A DNA stretch of 64,000 nucleotides, taken from assembly GCF_001517405.1 (NCBI RefSeq), contig NZ_LN907827.1, forward strand, positions 1,928,587 to 1,992,586. Direction: 5' to 3'. Position 1 is the first letter of the stretch. Each line of letters starts with the position of its first letter. This DNA comes from Duffyella gerundensis (lineage in GTDB: Bacteria; Pseudomonadota; Gammaproteobacteria; Enterobacterales; Enterobacteriaceae). The position numbers and the translations under genes are program-made. Under the pieces are notes generated by a model. The model saw only the letters and a list, made by a program, of their open reading frames with translations, made no database searches and was not told where the DNA came from. Shown piece by piece: positions 25,216 through 32,679 of the stretch.

Positions 25216-27324
25216 ATGAAAATCACACAATTTTACCCGTTGCCCGCCGCCTTGCTGCTGCTTGCTCCCGGCGTGCAGGCGGAGAACGCGCCCGCCACCC
25301 TGGTGGTCAGCGCAGCCCCGGCCCCCTCCGGGCTGTCGGAGCTGGAAACGCCCGCGGCGGTCAGCGTGATCGGCGGCGACGATATGCGCCGCGCCGCGCC
25401 GCAGATCAACCTGTCAGAATCGCTGGGCGCGGTGCCGGGTTTACAGCTGCTTAATCGCCAGAACTATGCGCAGGATTTACAGCTGTCGGTACGCGGTTTC
25501 GGTTCGCGCTCTACCTACGGCGTGCGCGGCGTGCGCATGTACGTTGACGGCATTCCGGCCACCATGCCCGACGGCCAGGGACAAACGTCCAACATCGATA
25601 TCAACTCGATTGACCACGTTGAAGTGCTGCGCGGCCCTTTTTCAGCACTCTACGGCAACGCCTCGGGCGGCGTGGTGAATGTTGAAACGGAAACCGGCAG
25701 CCAGCCAACACGGGTACAGGCCAGCAGCTATTACGGCAGCTACGGCACCTGGCGTTACGGCCTGAAGGCCACTGGCGCGGTGGGTGACGGCACACAGCCC
25801 GGCGACGTTAACTACGCGGTGTCCACCACCCGCTTTACCACGCACGGCTATCGCGACCACAGCAGCGCGCAGAAGAATCTCGCTAACGCCAAACTCGGCG
25901 TGCGCATTGACGATCTCAGCACCCTGACGCTGATCTTTAACAGCGTCGATATCGACGCCAACGATCCGGGCGGATTAACCGGCGATCAGTGGCGATCCAA
26001 TCCGCGTCAGGTCGCCAGCAACGTGACGCTCTACAACGCGCGCAAAACGGTAAAGCAGACCCAGGCCGGGCTGCGCTATCAGCGCGCCATGAATGAAAAC
26101 AACGATCTCAGCGTGATGGTGTACGCCGGTGAGCGTGAAACCGTGCAGTATCAGTCGATTCCGCGCGCCGTTCAGCTGGCCAGTGCGCAGCATCCCGGCG
26201 GCGTGATCGATCTGACCCGTCACTATCAGGGGATTGATACACGCTGGACCCACCGCAATCAGCTGGCGGGCATTCCGCTGACGCTGACCGGCGGCCTCGA
26301 TTATGAAACCATGACCGAGCAGCGCAAAGGCTATCAGAACTTCACCAGCGCCAGCGATCTCGGTAATAAAGGCGCTCTGCGCCGCGACGAACGCAACCTG
26401 ATGTGGAACGTCGATCCTTATCTGCAAACCGCGTGGCAGCTCAGCGATAAACTGTCGCTGGATGCCGGGGTGCGTTTCAGCACGGTGAATTTTGACTCCA
26501 ACGATCGTTACATTACCGCGCTGAACGGGGATGACAGCGGCAACGCGCGCTATCACAAATGGCTGCCCGCCGCCGCGCTGAAGTATGCCGCTACCGATGC
26601 GTGGAATCTTTACGCCTCGGCGGGACGCGGATTTGAAACGCCGACCATCAATGAACTTTCCTACCGCGCCGGAGGGATTAACGGGCTGAATGTTGCCCTG
26701 CAACCTGCCACCAGCGACTCAGTGGAAATTGGCAGCAAAACGCGCATCGGTAACGGACTGTTCAGCGCCGCGCTGTTTCAGACCGAAACCAAAAATGAAA
26801 TCGTCGTTGATCAGAGCAGCGGCGGACGCAGTAGCTATAAAAACGCCGGTGAGACGCGCCGCCGCGGTATTGAGCTGGCGCTGGATCAACAATTTGCTTA
26901 TGACTGGCGGCTGCGCATGGCGTGGACGCTGCTCGATGCCACTTATCAGAGCAACGCCTGTGGCGATGAGAGCTGCCGTGGCAACCGCATTCCGGGTATC
27001 GCGCGCAACATGCTTTATGCCGCGTTTGGCTATCAGCCGGACAGCGGCTGGTATGCCGGCACCGATCTGCGCTACATGAGCAATATTGCCGCTGATGATG
27101 ACAACAGCGCCAAAGCGCCCGCGTACACGCTGGTCGGCCTGAACAGCGGCTATAAATGGGTACAGGAGAACTGGACGCTGGATCTGTTTGGCCGCGTCGA
27201 TAATCTGTTTGACCGTGACTACGTCGGTTCAGTGATCGTTAACGAAAGCAACGGCCGCTACTTTGAACCGGCACCGGGGCGCAATTATGGCGTCGGTCTC
27301 TCGGTCAGCTACGCCTTTCAGTAA
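25216..27324 (+). CDS. pqqU: TonB-dependent outer membrane receptor for pyrroloquinoline quinone
   Basis: A 702-residue outer membrane receptor. The signal peptide ends at VQA-EN. The plug domain (about residues 40-155) includes SVRGFGSRSTYGVRGVRMYV and IDHVEVLRGPFSALYGNASG, and a 22-strand beta-barrel follows, ending in Phe-Gln (YAFQ). It matches E. coli YncD, now named PqqU, from recalled sequence throughout, including GDGTQPGDVNY and NESNGRYFEPAPGRNYGVG. PqqU imports PQQ in E. coli. A PQQ-family dehydrogenase-like lipoprotein lies 7 kb away. A perfect hairpin terminator follows. No Fur box was recognised upstream. Confidence 0.92.
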   Translation: MKITQFYPLPAALLLLAPGVQAENAPATLVVSAAPAPSGLSELETPAAVSVIGGDDMRRAAPQINLSESLGAVPGLQLLNRQNYAQDLQLSVRGFGSRSTYGVRGVRMYVDGIPATMPDGQGQTSNIDINSIDHVEVLRGPFSALYGNASGGVVNVETETGSQPTRVQASSYYGSYGTWRYGLKATGAVGDGTQPGDVNYAVSTTRFTTHGYRDHSSAQKNLANAKLGVRIDDLSTLTLIFNSVDIDANDPGGLTGDQWRSNPRQVASNVTLYNARKTVKQTQAGLRYQRAMNENNDLSVMVYAGERETVQYQSIPRAVQLASAQHPGGVIDLTRHYQGIDTRWTHRNQLAGIPLTLTGGLDYETMTEQRKGYQNFTSASDLGNKGALRRDERNLMWNVDPYLQTAWQLSDKLSLDAGVRFSTVNFDSNDRYITALNGDDSGNARYHKWLPAAALKYAATDAWNLYASAGRGFETPTINELSYRAGGINGLNVALQPATSDSVEIGSKTRIGNGLFSAALFQTETKNEIVVDQSSGGRSSYKNAGETRRRGIELALDQQFAYDWRLRMAWTLLDATYQSNACGDESCRGNRIPGIARNMLYAAFGYQPDSGWYAGTDLRYMSNIAADDDNSAKAPAYTLVGLNSGYKWVQENWTLDLFGRVDNLFDRDYVGSVIVNESNGRYFEPAPGRNYGVGLSVSYAFQ

Positions 27325-27331
27325 ATCTCGC

Positions 27332-27357
27332 TGGCGGCACCGTCGTGCCGCCATTTT
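27332..27357 (+). terminator. Rho-independent terminator of pqqU
   Basis: TGGCGGCAC (27332-27340) and GTGCCGCCA (27345-27353) form a perfect nine-base-pair stem with a CGTC loop, followed by TTTT. Confidence 0.88.
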
Positions 27358-27428
27358 CGCGACAGGTCTTGTTGCGCACGCCCGACTCCCCGCAGAAAAT
27401 CCGGCTTTTGTTTTCGGAGCCTGTGACC

Positions 27429-28337
27429 ATGCCTGCTGTTACCGTACTTTTGCCCGTGTTCAACGGGGCTGAATTTATACAGGAAAGCGTCGACTCCATC
27501 CTCGCGCAAACGCTGCCCGACATGGAGCTGCTGGTGATCGACGATGGTTCTCATGACGACACCCGCGACATTCTTGCGCGCATCGACCATCCCCGTTTTC
27601 GCACCCTGCTGCTGGCCGAAAATGGCGGCGCGGCCAATGCGCTGAATCAGGGCTGGCAGCAGAGCGACAGTGACTTTGTTGCCTTAATGGATGCCGACGA
27701 TATCGCCCTGCCGCAGCGGCTGGAAAAACAGCTGCAACTGATGAAAAGCCGCCCGCGCGTTGCCGCCTGTGGCGCACAGATGCGTATGTTTGGCAGCCAC
27801 TACAATCGGGTAATCCTGCCGCAACAGGACGGGGCGATTAAAGCCAACCTGCTTGCCGCCGTCAGCAACATCGCCAATCCCACTGCCCTTATCCGCCGCC
27901 GCACGCTGGATAAGCTCGGCGTACGCTGGGATCCAGCGATGCAGGGGATTTTCGACTGGGCATTCTGGTGTGAGTTGATGTTGCACAAAGCGGAACTGGC
28001 CAATCATCCGGATGAGCTGCTGCGCTATCGCATCCACCCGCAGCAGCAGTCGCGCGATCAGCGCCCGCTGCGGCCGCTGTTTATGCAGACCCGACTGAAA
28101 CTGATGGCGCAGTTGTTTCCGCGTCTGTCAGAAGAGCAGCACCGCACCGCGGAGCCGTTGTTGCAATGGGTGAATCCGCCAGGCATGTCGATCGCGGCGT
28201 TACAGACAGGACTGACGGTGCTGGAGCAGTTGCTGGGCCAGCCCGCCAGTGCGCTGGGGGAAAGTCGTGCCGCGCGTGATGCGTTGATTCTGCGCTGCAT
28301 CACGCGCTGGCAGGAGGCGCTGGAGCGCGCCGGTTAA
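27429..28337 (+). CDS. Family 2 glycosyltransferase
   Basis: A 302-residue GT-A fold glycosyltransferase: TVLLPVFNGAEFIQESVDSI at the start, IDDGSHDDT, NGGAANALNQGWQQ, and the metal-binding DxD-type VALMDADDIALPQRL near residue 90. No membrane helix is evident, so it acts in the cytoplasm or at the membrane face. Donor and acceptor are unknown. It is isolated from any polysaccharide gene cluster. The ATG at 27429 has GGAG upstream; its stop abuts that of the convergent reductase gene. Confidence 0.88.
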   Translation: MPAVTVLLPVFNGAEFIQESVDSILAQTLPDMELLVIDDGSHDDTRDILARIDHPRFRTLLLAENGGAANALNQGWQQSDSDFVALMDADDIALPQRLEKQLQLMKSRPRVAACGAQMRMFGSHYNRVILPQQDGAIKANLLAAVSNIANPTALIRRRTLDKLGVRWDPAMQGIFDWAFWCELMLHKAELANHPDELLRYRIHPQQQSRDQRPLRPLFMQTRLKLMAQLFPRLSEEQHRTAEPLLQWVNPPGMSIAALQTGLTVLEQLLGQPASALGESRAARDALILRCITRWQEALERAG

Positions 28338-29402
28338 TCAGGGAATAATGTGGTTGGCTTTCAGCCGATCAAACAGTTCAAAGAAGCAGTCACGCGTGCT
28401 GCGATAGCCGGTGAAGCCCGCCTTGCGGCTTTTGCTGATATCGGTGAACACCTCCATCGGCCTGCCGAGATCGGCATCGGTGTGCCACCATGATGCCAGG
28501 CGCGTAACGTCCGCTTCTTTCAGATCGTAGCGCGCAGCAATCTCGCGCCACTGCGCATCGGCCTGCTGCATGCGCGCTTCCAGCGGCTGCGGCTCGCCAT
28601 CAAAACCCACTGGCTCGATATCAAAATAGCGGGCGATTTCGCCCCACATCCATTTCCAGCGGAAAACGTCGCCGTTGACCACGTTGAAATCCTGGTTTTT
28701 AGCATTTTCGCTGGTGGCCGCCCACAGCAGCTGATCCGCCAGCAGATGCGAATCGGTCATGTCGGTGACCCCTTCCCACTGCGCCTGCGAGCCAGGGAAA
28801 ACAAACGGCTGATTGTTGACCTTGCACAGCGTGGCGTAAACCGCCAGCGTCTGGCCCATATTCATGGCGTTGCCCAGCGCAAAACCGATGATGGTGTGCG
28901 GGCGGTGTACGCTCCAGCTGAAGTGATACTTTTCCGCCGCGGCGAACAGCTCATCTTCCTGGGCATAATAGAAGTTGTCGACCGGCTGACGGCCCTGCTC
29001 CTCACGGAACGGCGTCATCGGCACGTCGCCTTTGCCGTAGGCGTCGAACGGACCGAGATAATGCTTCAGACCAGTGATCAGCGCGGCGTGACCACCGGTT
29101 AAGCGATCGCCCAGCGCCTCAAGCACGTTGCGTACCATTGCTGCGTTAACCCGAATGTTCTCTTTCTCATTTTCCTGACGGGCCCAGACGCTGAAAAATA
29201 CGCTGTCTACCGTAATATCCTTCAGCGCCTCTTTCACCGCCGCGGCATCGGTCAGATCGACCTGAATCGCCTGGCAGCCTTCCGGCACCGCAGTACGACC
29301 GCGAGATAATCCCCAGACCTGCCAGTTTTGTGCGGTCAGCGTTTCTGCCAGCGCCGTGCCGTTGATACCACTGACGCCAACAATAAGTGCGCGCGAGGTC
29401 AT
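28338..29402 (-). CDS. PRISE-like atypical short-chain dehydrogenase (1,4-enone reductase family)
   Basis: A 354-residue NADPH-dependent Rossmann protein: GVSGINGTALAETL at the start, WSVHRPHTIIGFALGNAMNM and LAVYATLCKVNNQPFVFPGS in the substrate half. NFYYAQEDEL carries the NFYYxxED motif of PRISE enzymes (progesterone 5-beta-reductase/iridoid synthase-like), with the second-Tyr active site in place of the ordinary YxxxK. Family members reduce activated C=C bonds of enones. GGGAG precedes the ATG. It lies opposite sutR and the glycosyltransferase. The physiological substrate is unknown. Confidence 0.85.
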   Translation of the reverse strand: MTSRALIVGVSGINGTALAETLTAQNWQVWGLSRGRTAVPEGCQAIQVDLTDAAAVKEALKDITVDSVFFSVWARQENEKENIRVNAAMVRNVLEALGDRLTGGHAALITGLKHYLGPFDAYGKGDVPMTPFREEQGRQPVDNFYYAQEDELFAAAEKYHFSWSVHRPHTIIGFALGNAMNMGQTLAVYATLCKVNNQPFVFPGSQAQWEGVTDMTDSHLLADQLLWAATSENAKNQDFNVVNGDVFRWKWMWGEIARYFDIEPVGFDGEPQPLEARMQQADAQWREIAARYDLKEADVTRLASWWHTDADLGRPMEVFTDISKSRKAGFTGYRSTRDCFFELFDRLKANHIIP

Positions 29403-29493
29403 AAAAAACTCCCGTGTTGTCTGAATGAAGGGCTAATTATAGTGCAGTCATCACATTTTACCGGTGCAGAAACAGCATGTTGCATTTCAGCTT

Positions 29494-30045
29494 TTAGCTT
29501 TTAGCGTCGGGATAGAGCACCACGTCATGAAATTGCACCATAGTGTTGCCCGCGTTGGCATAGCTGTGCGGCACGTCGGCGGCGAAGCGCAGGGTGTCGC
29601 CCTGGGTCAGGCGTAGCCAGCGGGTCTCAATTTTGAGCGCCAATACGCCGCGCACCACCCAGATATGCTCCACCACGCCCGGACGGTGTGGATCGGAATC
29701 ACTGCGCGAGCCAGGCGCCATCTGGATCAGCAGCATATCCATATTGAATTCGCTGTCGTAAGGAAACAGCTGAGTCACCGAGATCGGCTGGTTAACATCG
29801 TGCACCACGGGCTGTGCCGGCTCGGTGGCCAGCGAGTCAGGTTCTATAAAAGTGGTAAAGGGAACATTAAAACCGGTGGCGATTTTCCACAGCGTTGCTA
29901 CCGTAGGGCTTGATTCAGTGCGCTCGATTTGGCCAAGCATCGCTTTGCTGACGCCGGTGCGTTCGGCGGCTTCCGCCAGACTCCAGCGTCGTTGTTGCCG
30001 CAACATCCTGAGTTGCGCAGCCATATACTGGGCTAATTTATGCAT
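29494..30045 (-). CDS. sutR: XRE-cupin regulator of sulfur utilisation, YdcN/SutR-like
   Basis: A 183-residue regulator. Residues 8-62 are an XRE helix-turn-helix (LRMLRQQRRWSLAEAAERTG, MLGQIERTESSPTVATLWKI). Residues 105-180 are a cupin barrel (DPHRPGVVEHIWVVRGVLAL, GDTLRFAADVPHSYAN). Size, domain order and divergence from ydcO match E. coli ydcN (sutR), reported to regulate sulfur-utilisation genes. Two related palindromes fill the 90-bp divergent region and are probably its operators. Confidence 0.85.
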   Translation of the reverse strand: MHKLAQYMAAQLRMLRQQRRWSLAEAAERTGVSKAMLGQIERTESSPTVATLWKIATGFNVPFTTFIEPDSLATEPAQPVVHDVNQPISVTQLFPYDSEFNMDMLLIQMAPGSRSDSDPHRPGVVEHIWVVRGVLALKIETRWLRLTQGDTLRFAADVPHSYANAGNTMVQFHDVVLYPDAKS

Positions 30046-30078
30046 CTCTTTCTCTGTTAACCGTAAACTGTCACCACT

Positions 30079-30096
30079 TGTGCGTTATAACGCACA
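30079..30096. promoter_or_regulatory. Perfect 18-bp palindrome between sutR and ydcO (operator 1)
   Basis: TGTGCGTTATAACGCACA is an exact palindrome. It lies 34 bp from the sutR start and 40 bp from the ydcO start, and a 16/18 copy follows 27 bp downstream, centre to centre. Binding by the divergent XRE-cupin protein is inferred from position. Confidence 0.75.
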
Positions 30097-30105
30097 GTGG
30101 TAGCC

Positions 30106-30123
30106 TGGGCGCTATAACGCACA
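30106..30123. promoter_or_regulatory. Imperfect copy of the sutR-ydcO palindrome (operator 2)
   Basis: TGGGCGCTATAACGCACA differs from operator 1 at two positions, both in the left arm. It abuts the ydcO Shine-Dalgarno sequence (AAAGGAG), so occupancy would block ydcO transcription or initiation. The TATAAC it contains could also be a -10 element. Confidence 0.65.
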
Positions 30124-30135
30124 AAAGGAGTTGGT

Positions 30136-31320
30136 ATGCCGGTTCCGCTCGCGCTTCGCCATTTCACCCTGCCCGCCATAGTGGCCGGACTGGTGGCTGT
30201 ACTGGTGAGCTATACCAGTTCAGCTGCCATTGTTTTCCAGGCGGCCCAGGCAGCGGGTGCCACTATTGAACAGACGGGCAGCTGGCTGGTGGTACTCGGC
30301 CTGGCAATGGGTATCACCACGATCGGTCTGTCGTGGAAATATCGCATTCCGGTACTCACCGCCTGGTCAACACCGGGTGCTGTTGTACTGACAGCGGGCT
30401 TTCATGACGTCACCTTGAGTGAAGCGGTCGGCGTGTTTATCTTCAGTAATGCGTTGATTTTGTTATCCGCAGTCACCGGATTGTTCGCGCGGATAATGAG
30501 GATCATACCACAGGCAATCTGTGCTGCGATGCTGGCAGGCATACTGCTGCGTTTTGGTTTAAACGCCTTTACTGGCCTGCAGCAGAACTTCCTGCTATGT
30601 GGAGCGATGTGTCTGGCATTTGTTATTGGCCGACAGCGCATGGCACGCTATGCAATTTTGTTGACCCTGCTGGTGGGACTGGCGGTGGCGATGGCGCAAC
30701 AGGCTATTCATCTGCCGCCCCAGCCGCTGCGCTTTGCGCTGCCAGAGTTTGTTGCACCTCACTTTTCTCCCGCCGCGCTGCTTGGCGTGGGTATCCCCTT
30801 CTTTATTGTTACGATGGCGTCGCAAAATGCGCCCGGCATCGCAACGTTGCAGGCGTTTGGCTATCAGCCCCCGGTCTCTTCCCTGATTGGCTGGACGGGC
30901 TTTACTGCACTGTTGCTGTCACCTTTTGGCGGCTTTTCTGTCTGTATAGCTGCAATTACCGCCGCCATTTGCATGAGTGAGGAGATTCATCCCGATCGCC
31001 AGCAACGCTATGCGGCAGCGGTGGTTGCAGGCCTGTTTTATCTCATCGCTGGCGCGCTGGGCGGCGCGGTCGGCTTGCTGTTCAGCGCCCTGCCTGGCGC
31101 GCTGATCCAGACGCTGGCTGGCCTGGCGCTGTTGGCGACCATTGCTGGCAGTATTCAGCAGGCACTGGCGCAGGAGGCTGAACGTGATGCGGCGATGATC
31201 GCCTTTTTAGTCACTGCCAGCGGTATTCAGCTGCTGGGTATTGGTGCGCCGCTGTGGGGGCTGGTAGCAGGCTTGCTGGCCTGCGTTATTCAACGCTTGC
31301 TCGCTAAACGAAAAATCTAA
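30136..31320 (+). CDS. ydcO: BenE-family inner membrane transporter YdcO
   Basis: A 394-residue, about 12-helix membrane protein of the BenE (benzoate:H+ symporter) family, very close in length to E. coli YdcO. Motifs include LTAWSTPGAVVLTAGFHDVT, the MASQNAPGIATLQAFGY segment and PFGGFSVCIAAITAAICMSE. The aromatic-acid specificity of YdcO itself is unproven. It is divergent from its presumed regulator SutR. AAAGGAG stands before the ATG. A stem-loop follows 12 bp after the stop. Confidence 0.9.
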   Translation: MPVPLALRHFTLPAIVAGLVAVLVSYTSSAAIVFQAAQAAGATIEQTGSWLVVLGLAMGITTIGLSWKYRIPVLTAWSTPGAVVLTAGFHDVTLSEAVGVFIFSNALILLSAVTGLFARIMRIIPQAICAAMLAGILLRFGLNAFTGLQQNFLLCGAMCLAFVIGRQRMARYAILLTLLVGLAVAMAQQAIHLPPQPLRFALPEFVAPHFSPAALLGVGIPFFIVTMASQNAPGIATLQAFGYQPPVSSLIGWTGFTALLLSPFGGFSVCIAAITAAICMSEEIHPDRQQRYAAAVVAGLFYLIAGALGGAVGLLFSALPGALIQTLAGLALLATIAGSIQQALAQEAERDAAMIAFLVTASGIQLLGIGAPLWGLVAGLLACVIQRLLAKRKI

Positions 31321-31331
31321 TAGCCCGGCGC

Positions 31332-31367
31332 GCTGTCGTTGTATTGCTAAACCAGTACAACGGCAGC
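31332..31367 (+). terminator. Stem-loop after ydcO
   Basis: GCTGTCGTTGTA (31332-31343) pairs with TACAACGGCAGC (31356-31367), one G-U pair. GGAAAAAGGTTTTT follows. The rest of the 31321-31774 gap holds no gene, only this hairpin and the one at 31703-31741. Confidence 0.55.
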
Positions 31368-31702
31368 GGAAAAAGGTTTTTCACCAACTGCTCAGGCAAT
31401 ACCCTGTTTACTTCACTGGCGCTCTCACTAATAAGATAAATCACAGAATCCTGCAAAGTTGTACAATCCCTGGAAAAGCTGTCCAGTATTCTGGCAAAGA
31501 AAAAACAATGGCATTTAAATAGCTAAACCATAAAAACGCGGTGCCATTAAATGTAATTATTGCTAGCATTGGTTCAAATTCAGCCGGCTATTATTTATCT
31601 GCACAAACAATGATTACGCAAAAAAATTCGTGATGAATAATAAGAAGAGAGCGTGACGAGATTTAATTAGAAGGCCTGAGGAGTGAGCGAGTACGGGGTG
31701 TA

Positions 31703-31741
31703 TTTCTCCCGACGATGGAGGGGGATTATCGTCGGGAGAAA
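31703..31741. other. Very stable 14-bp hairpin downstream of the yciG-like gene
   Basis: TTTCTCCCGACGAT (31703-31716) and ATCGTCGGGAGAAA (31728-31741) are perfect complements around an 11-base loop, GGAGGGGGATT on plus and AATCCCCCTCC on minus. It could terminate the yciG-like transcript although no T run follows, or be the body of a small RNA with a C-rich seed loop. Confidence 0.6.
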
Positions 31742-31774
31742 TTGGCTGCAAGGGATAACTACGGTCGTAAAAGA

Positions 31775-31981
31775 TTAGCTGGCGTTGGTTGCTTCGGCAG
31801 CGTTGGCTGGCTTGCGGCCGCCGCCATGACTGTTCTTACCGCCCTTGCGGCCTGCTTCGGATGCCTTTTCAGGATTGTTTTTGAAGTTACCGCCGCTACG
31901 CTGCCCACCCAGCTTTCCAGCCTCGGACGCGCGTTGACGATCCATTGCAAAATTCCCTGCACCACCACGATGTTGAGCCAT
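31775..31981 (-). CDS. yciG: KGG-repeat stress protein, YciG-like
   Basis: A 68-residue, very polar, glycine- and lysine-rich protein. MAQHRGGAGNFAMDRQRASE opens it, followed by KLGGQRSGGNF, NPEKASEAGRKGGKNS and HGGGRKP. These are the repeated EAG-KGG motifs of YciG/GsiB-type (KGG, PF10685) general stress proteins, and the opening matches E. coli YciG (MAEHRGGSGNF). GAGGAG precedes the ATG at 31981. Such proteins are typically sigma-S-induced and intrinsically disordered. The upstream gap 31982-32296 holds no gene that I can see. Confidence 0.85.
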   Translation of the reverse strand: MAQHRGGAGNFAMDRQRASEAGKLGGQRSGGNFKNNPEKASEAGRKGGKNSHGGGRKPANAAEATNAS

Positions 31982-32296
31982 TGTAAAACTCCTCTTTGAC
32001 ATACACTTAAAATAACGTCGCGCAAAAGGGGGGCGAGACGACAGGTCGAACACCATTAAATGTATCCGGTTTCATAATAAGCGCAAGATAAAATATATGA
32101 ATTTTGTGGTTCTGTTCCTGTTCATTTAAATTACCCACCAAATTATTATCACAGCCCCTTAAATACCAACCTTTCCCCATCATTAAATAGTCAGATAAGA
32201 AAATTCCTAAAAACAACATAGCAACACTCATTGATATTTAATTTGTTAGAATCGGCCCCAGCTTAATCAGAGCCAATTATTTCTGTCAGGTGAAAA

Positions 32297-32458
32297 ATGA
32301 AGAAGTGGTATCGTTGCTCGCTGGTTTGCGAACGAAGAAAGTTTGTCGCTCTGCTGCTGGGTGCGCACGTCTATTTATTGATGGAAGATGGTACTACTAT
32401 TAAACATTCCCGTGCATGGCTAGCCATTAATAAAAAACATTTTACTGCCATCGAGTAA
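32297..32458 (+). CDS. Small 53-residue protein of unknown function
   Basis: An ORF from ATG 32297 to TAA 32458, with AGGTG seven bases upstream. The product starts MKKWYRCSLVCERRKFVALL, continues LGAHVYLLMEDGTTIKH and ends WLAINKKHFTAIE. The centre is mildly hydrophobic; the pattern (short strands with DGTTIKHS) resembles a small beta-rich fold more than a membrane peptide. I recognise no family. Being AT-richer than its neighbours, it could be expressed under particular conditions or be fortuitous. Confidence 0.45.
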   Translation: MKKWYRCSLVCERRKFVALLLGAHVYLLMEDGTTIKHSRAWLAINKKHFTAIE

Positions 32459-32679
32459 GTCCACAGATGTCAGCCCCATCGCCGTTTTGCTTTCGGCTAC
32501 GCCAGTTTTCTCTGGTTATGCGATGGCGGTCGCGTAAAAAACCACCAGCCACGACGAAAACAGCCCGCTTTCACGCTCTTATCAGGCGTTTGATTTGCCA
32601 TAATCAGAATTAAAATCATCACAATCGCAGATATCACCCTATTTTCTGCCTCTGGTAACGTCACAAAAGGGCTCAGCAG

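Noticed and set aside
31703..31741. Reading the 14-bp hairpin as a REP element
   Set aside because: No second copy is visible in the window and the stem does not match known REP/BIME consensus sequences that I recall.
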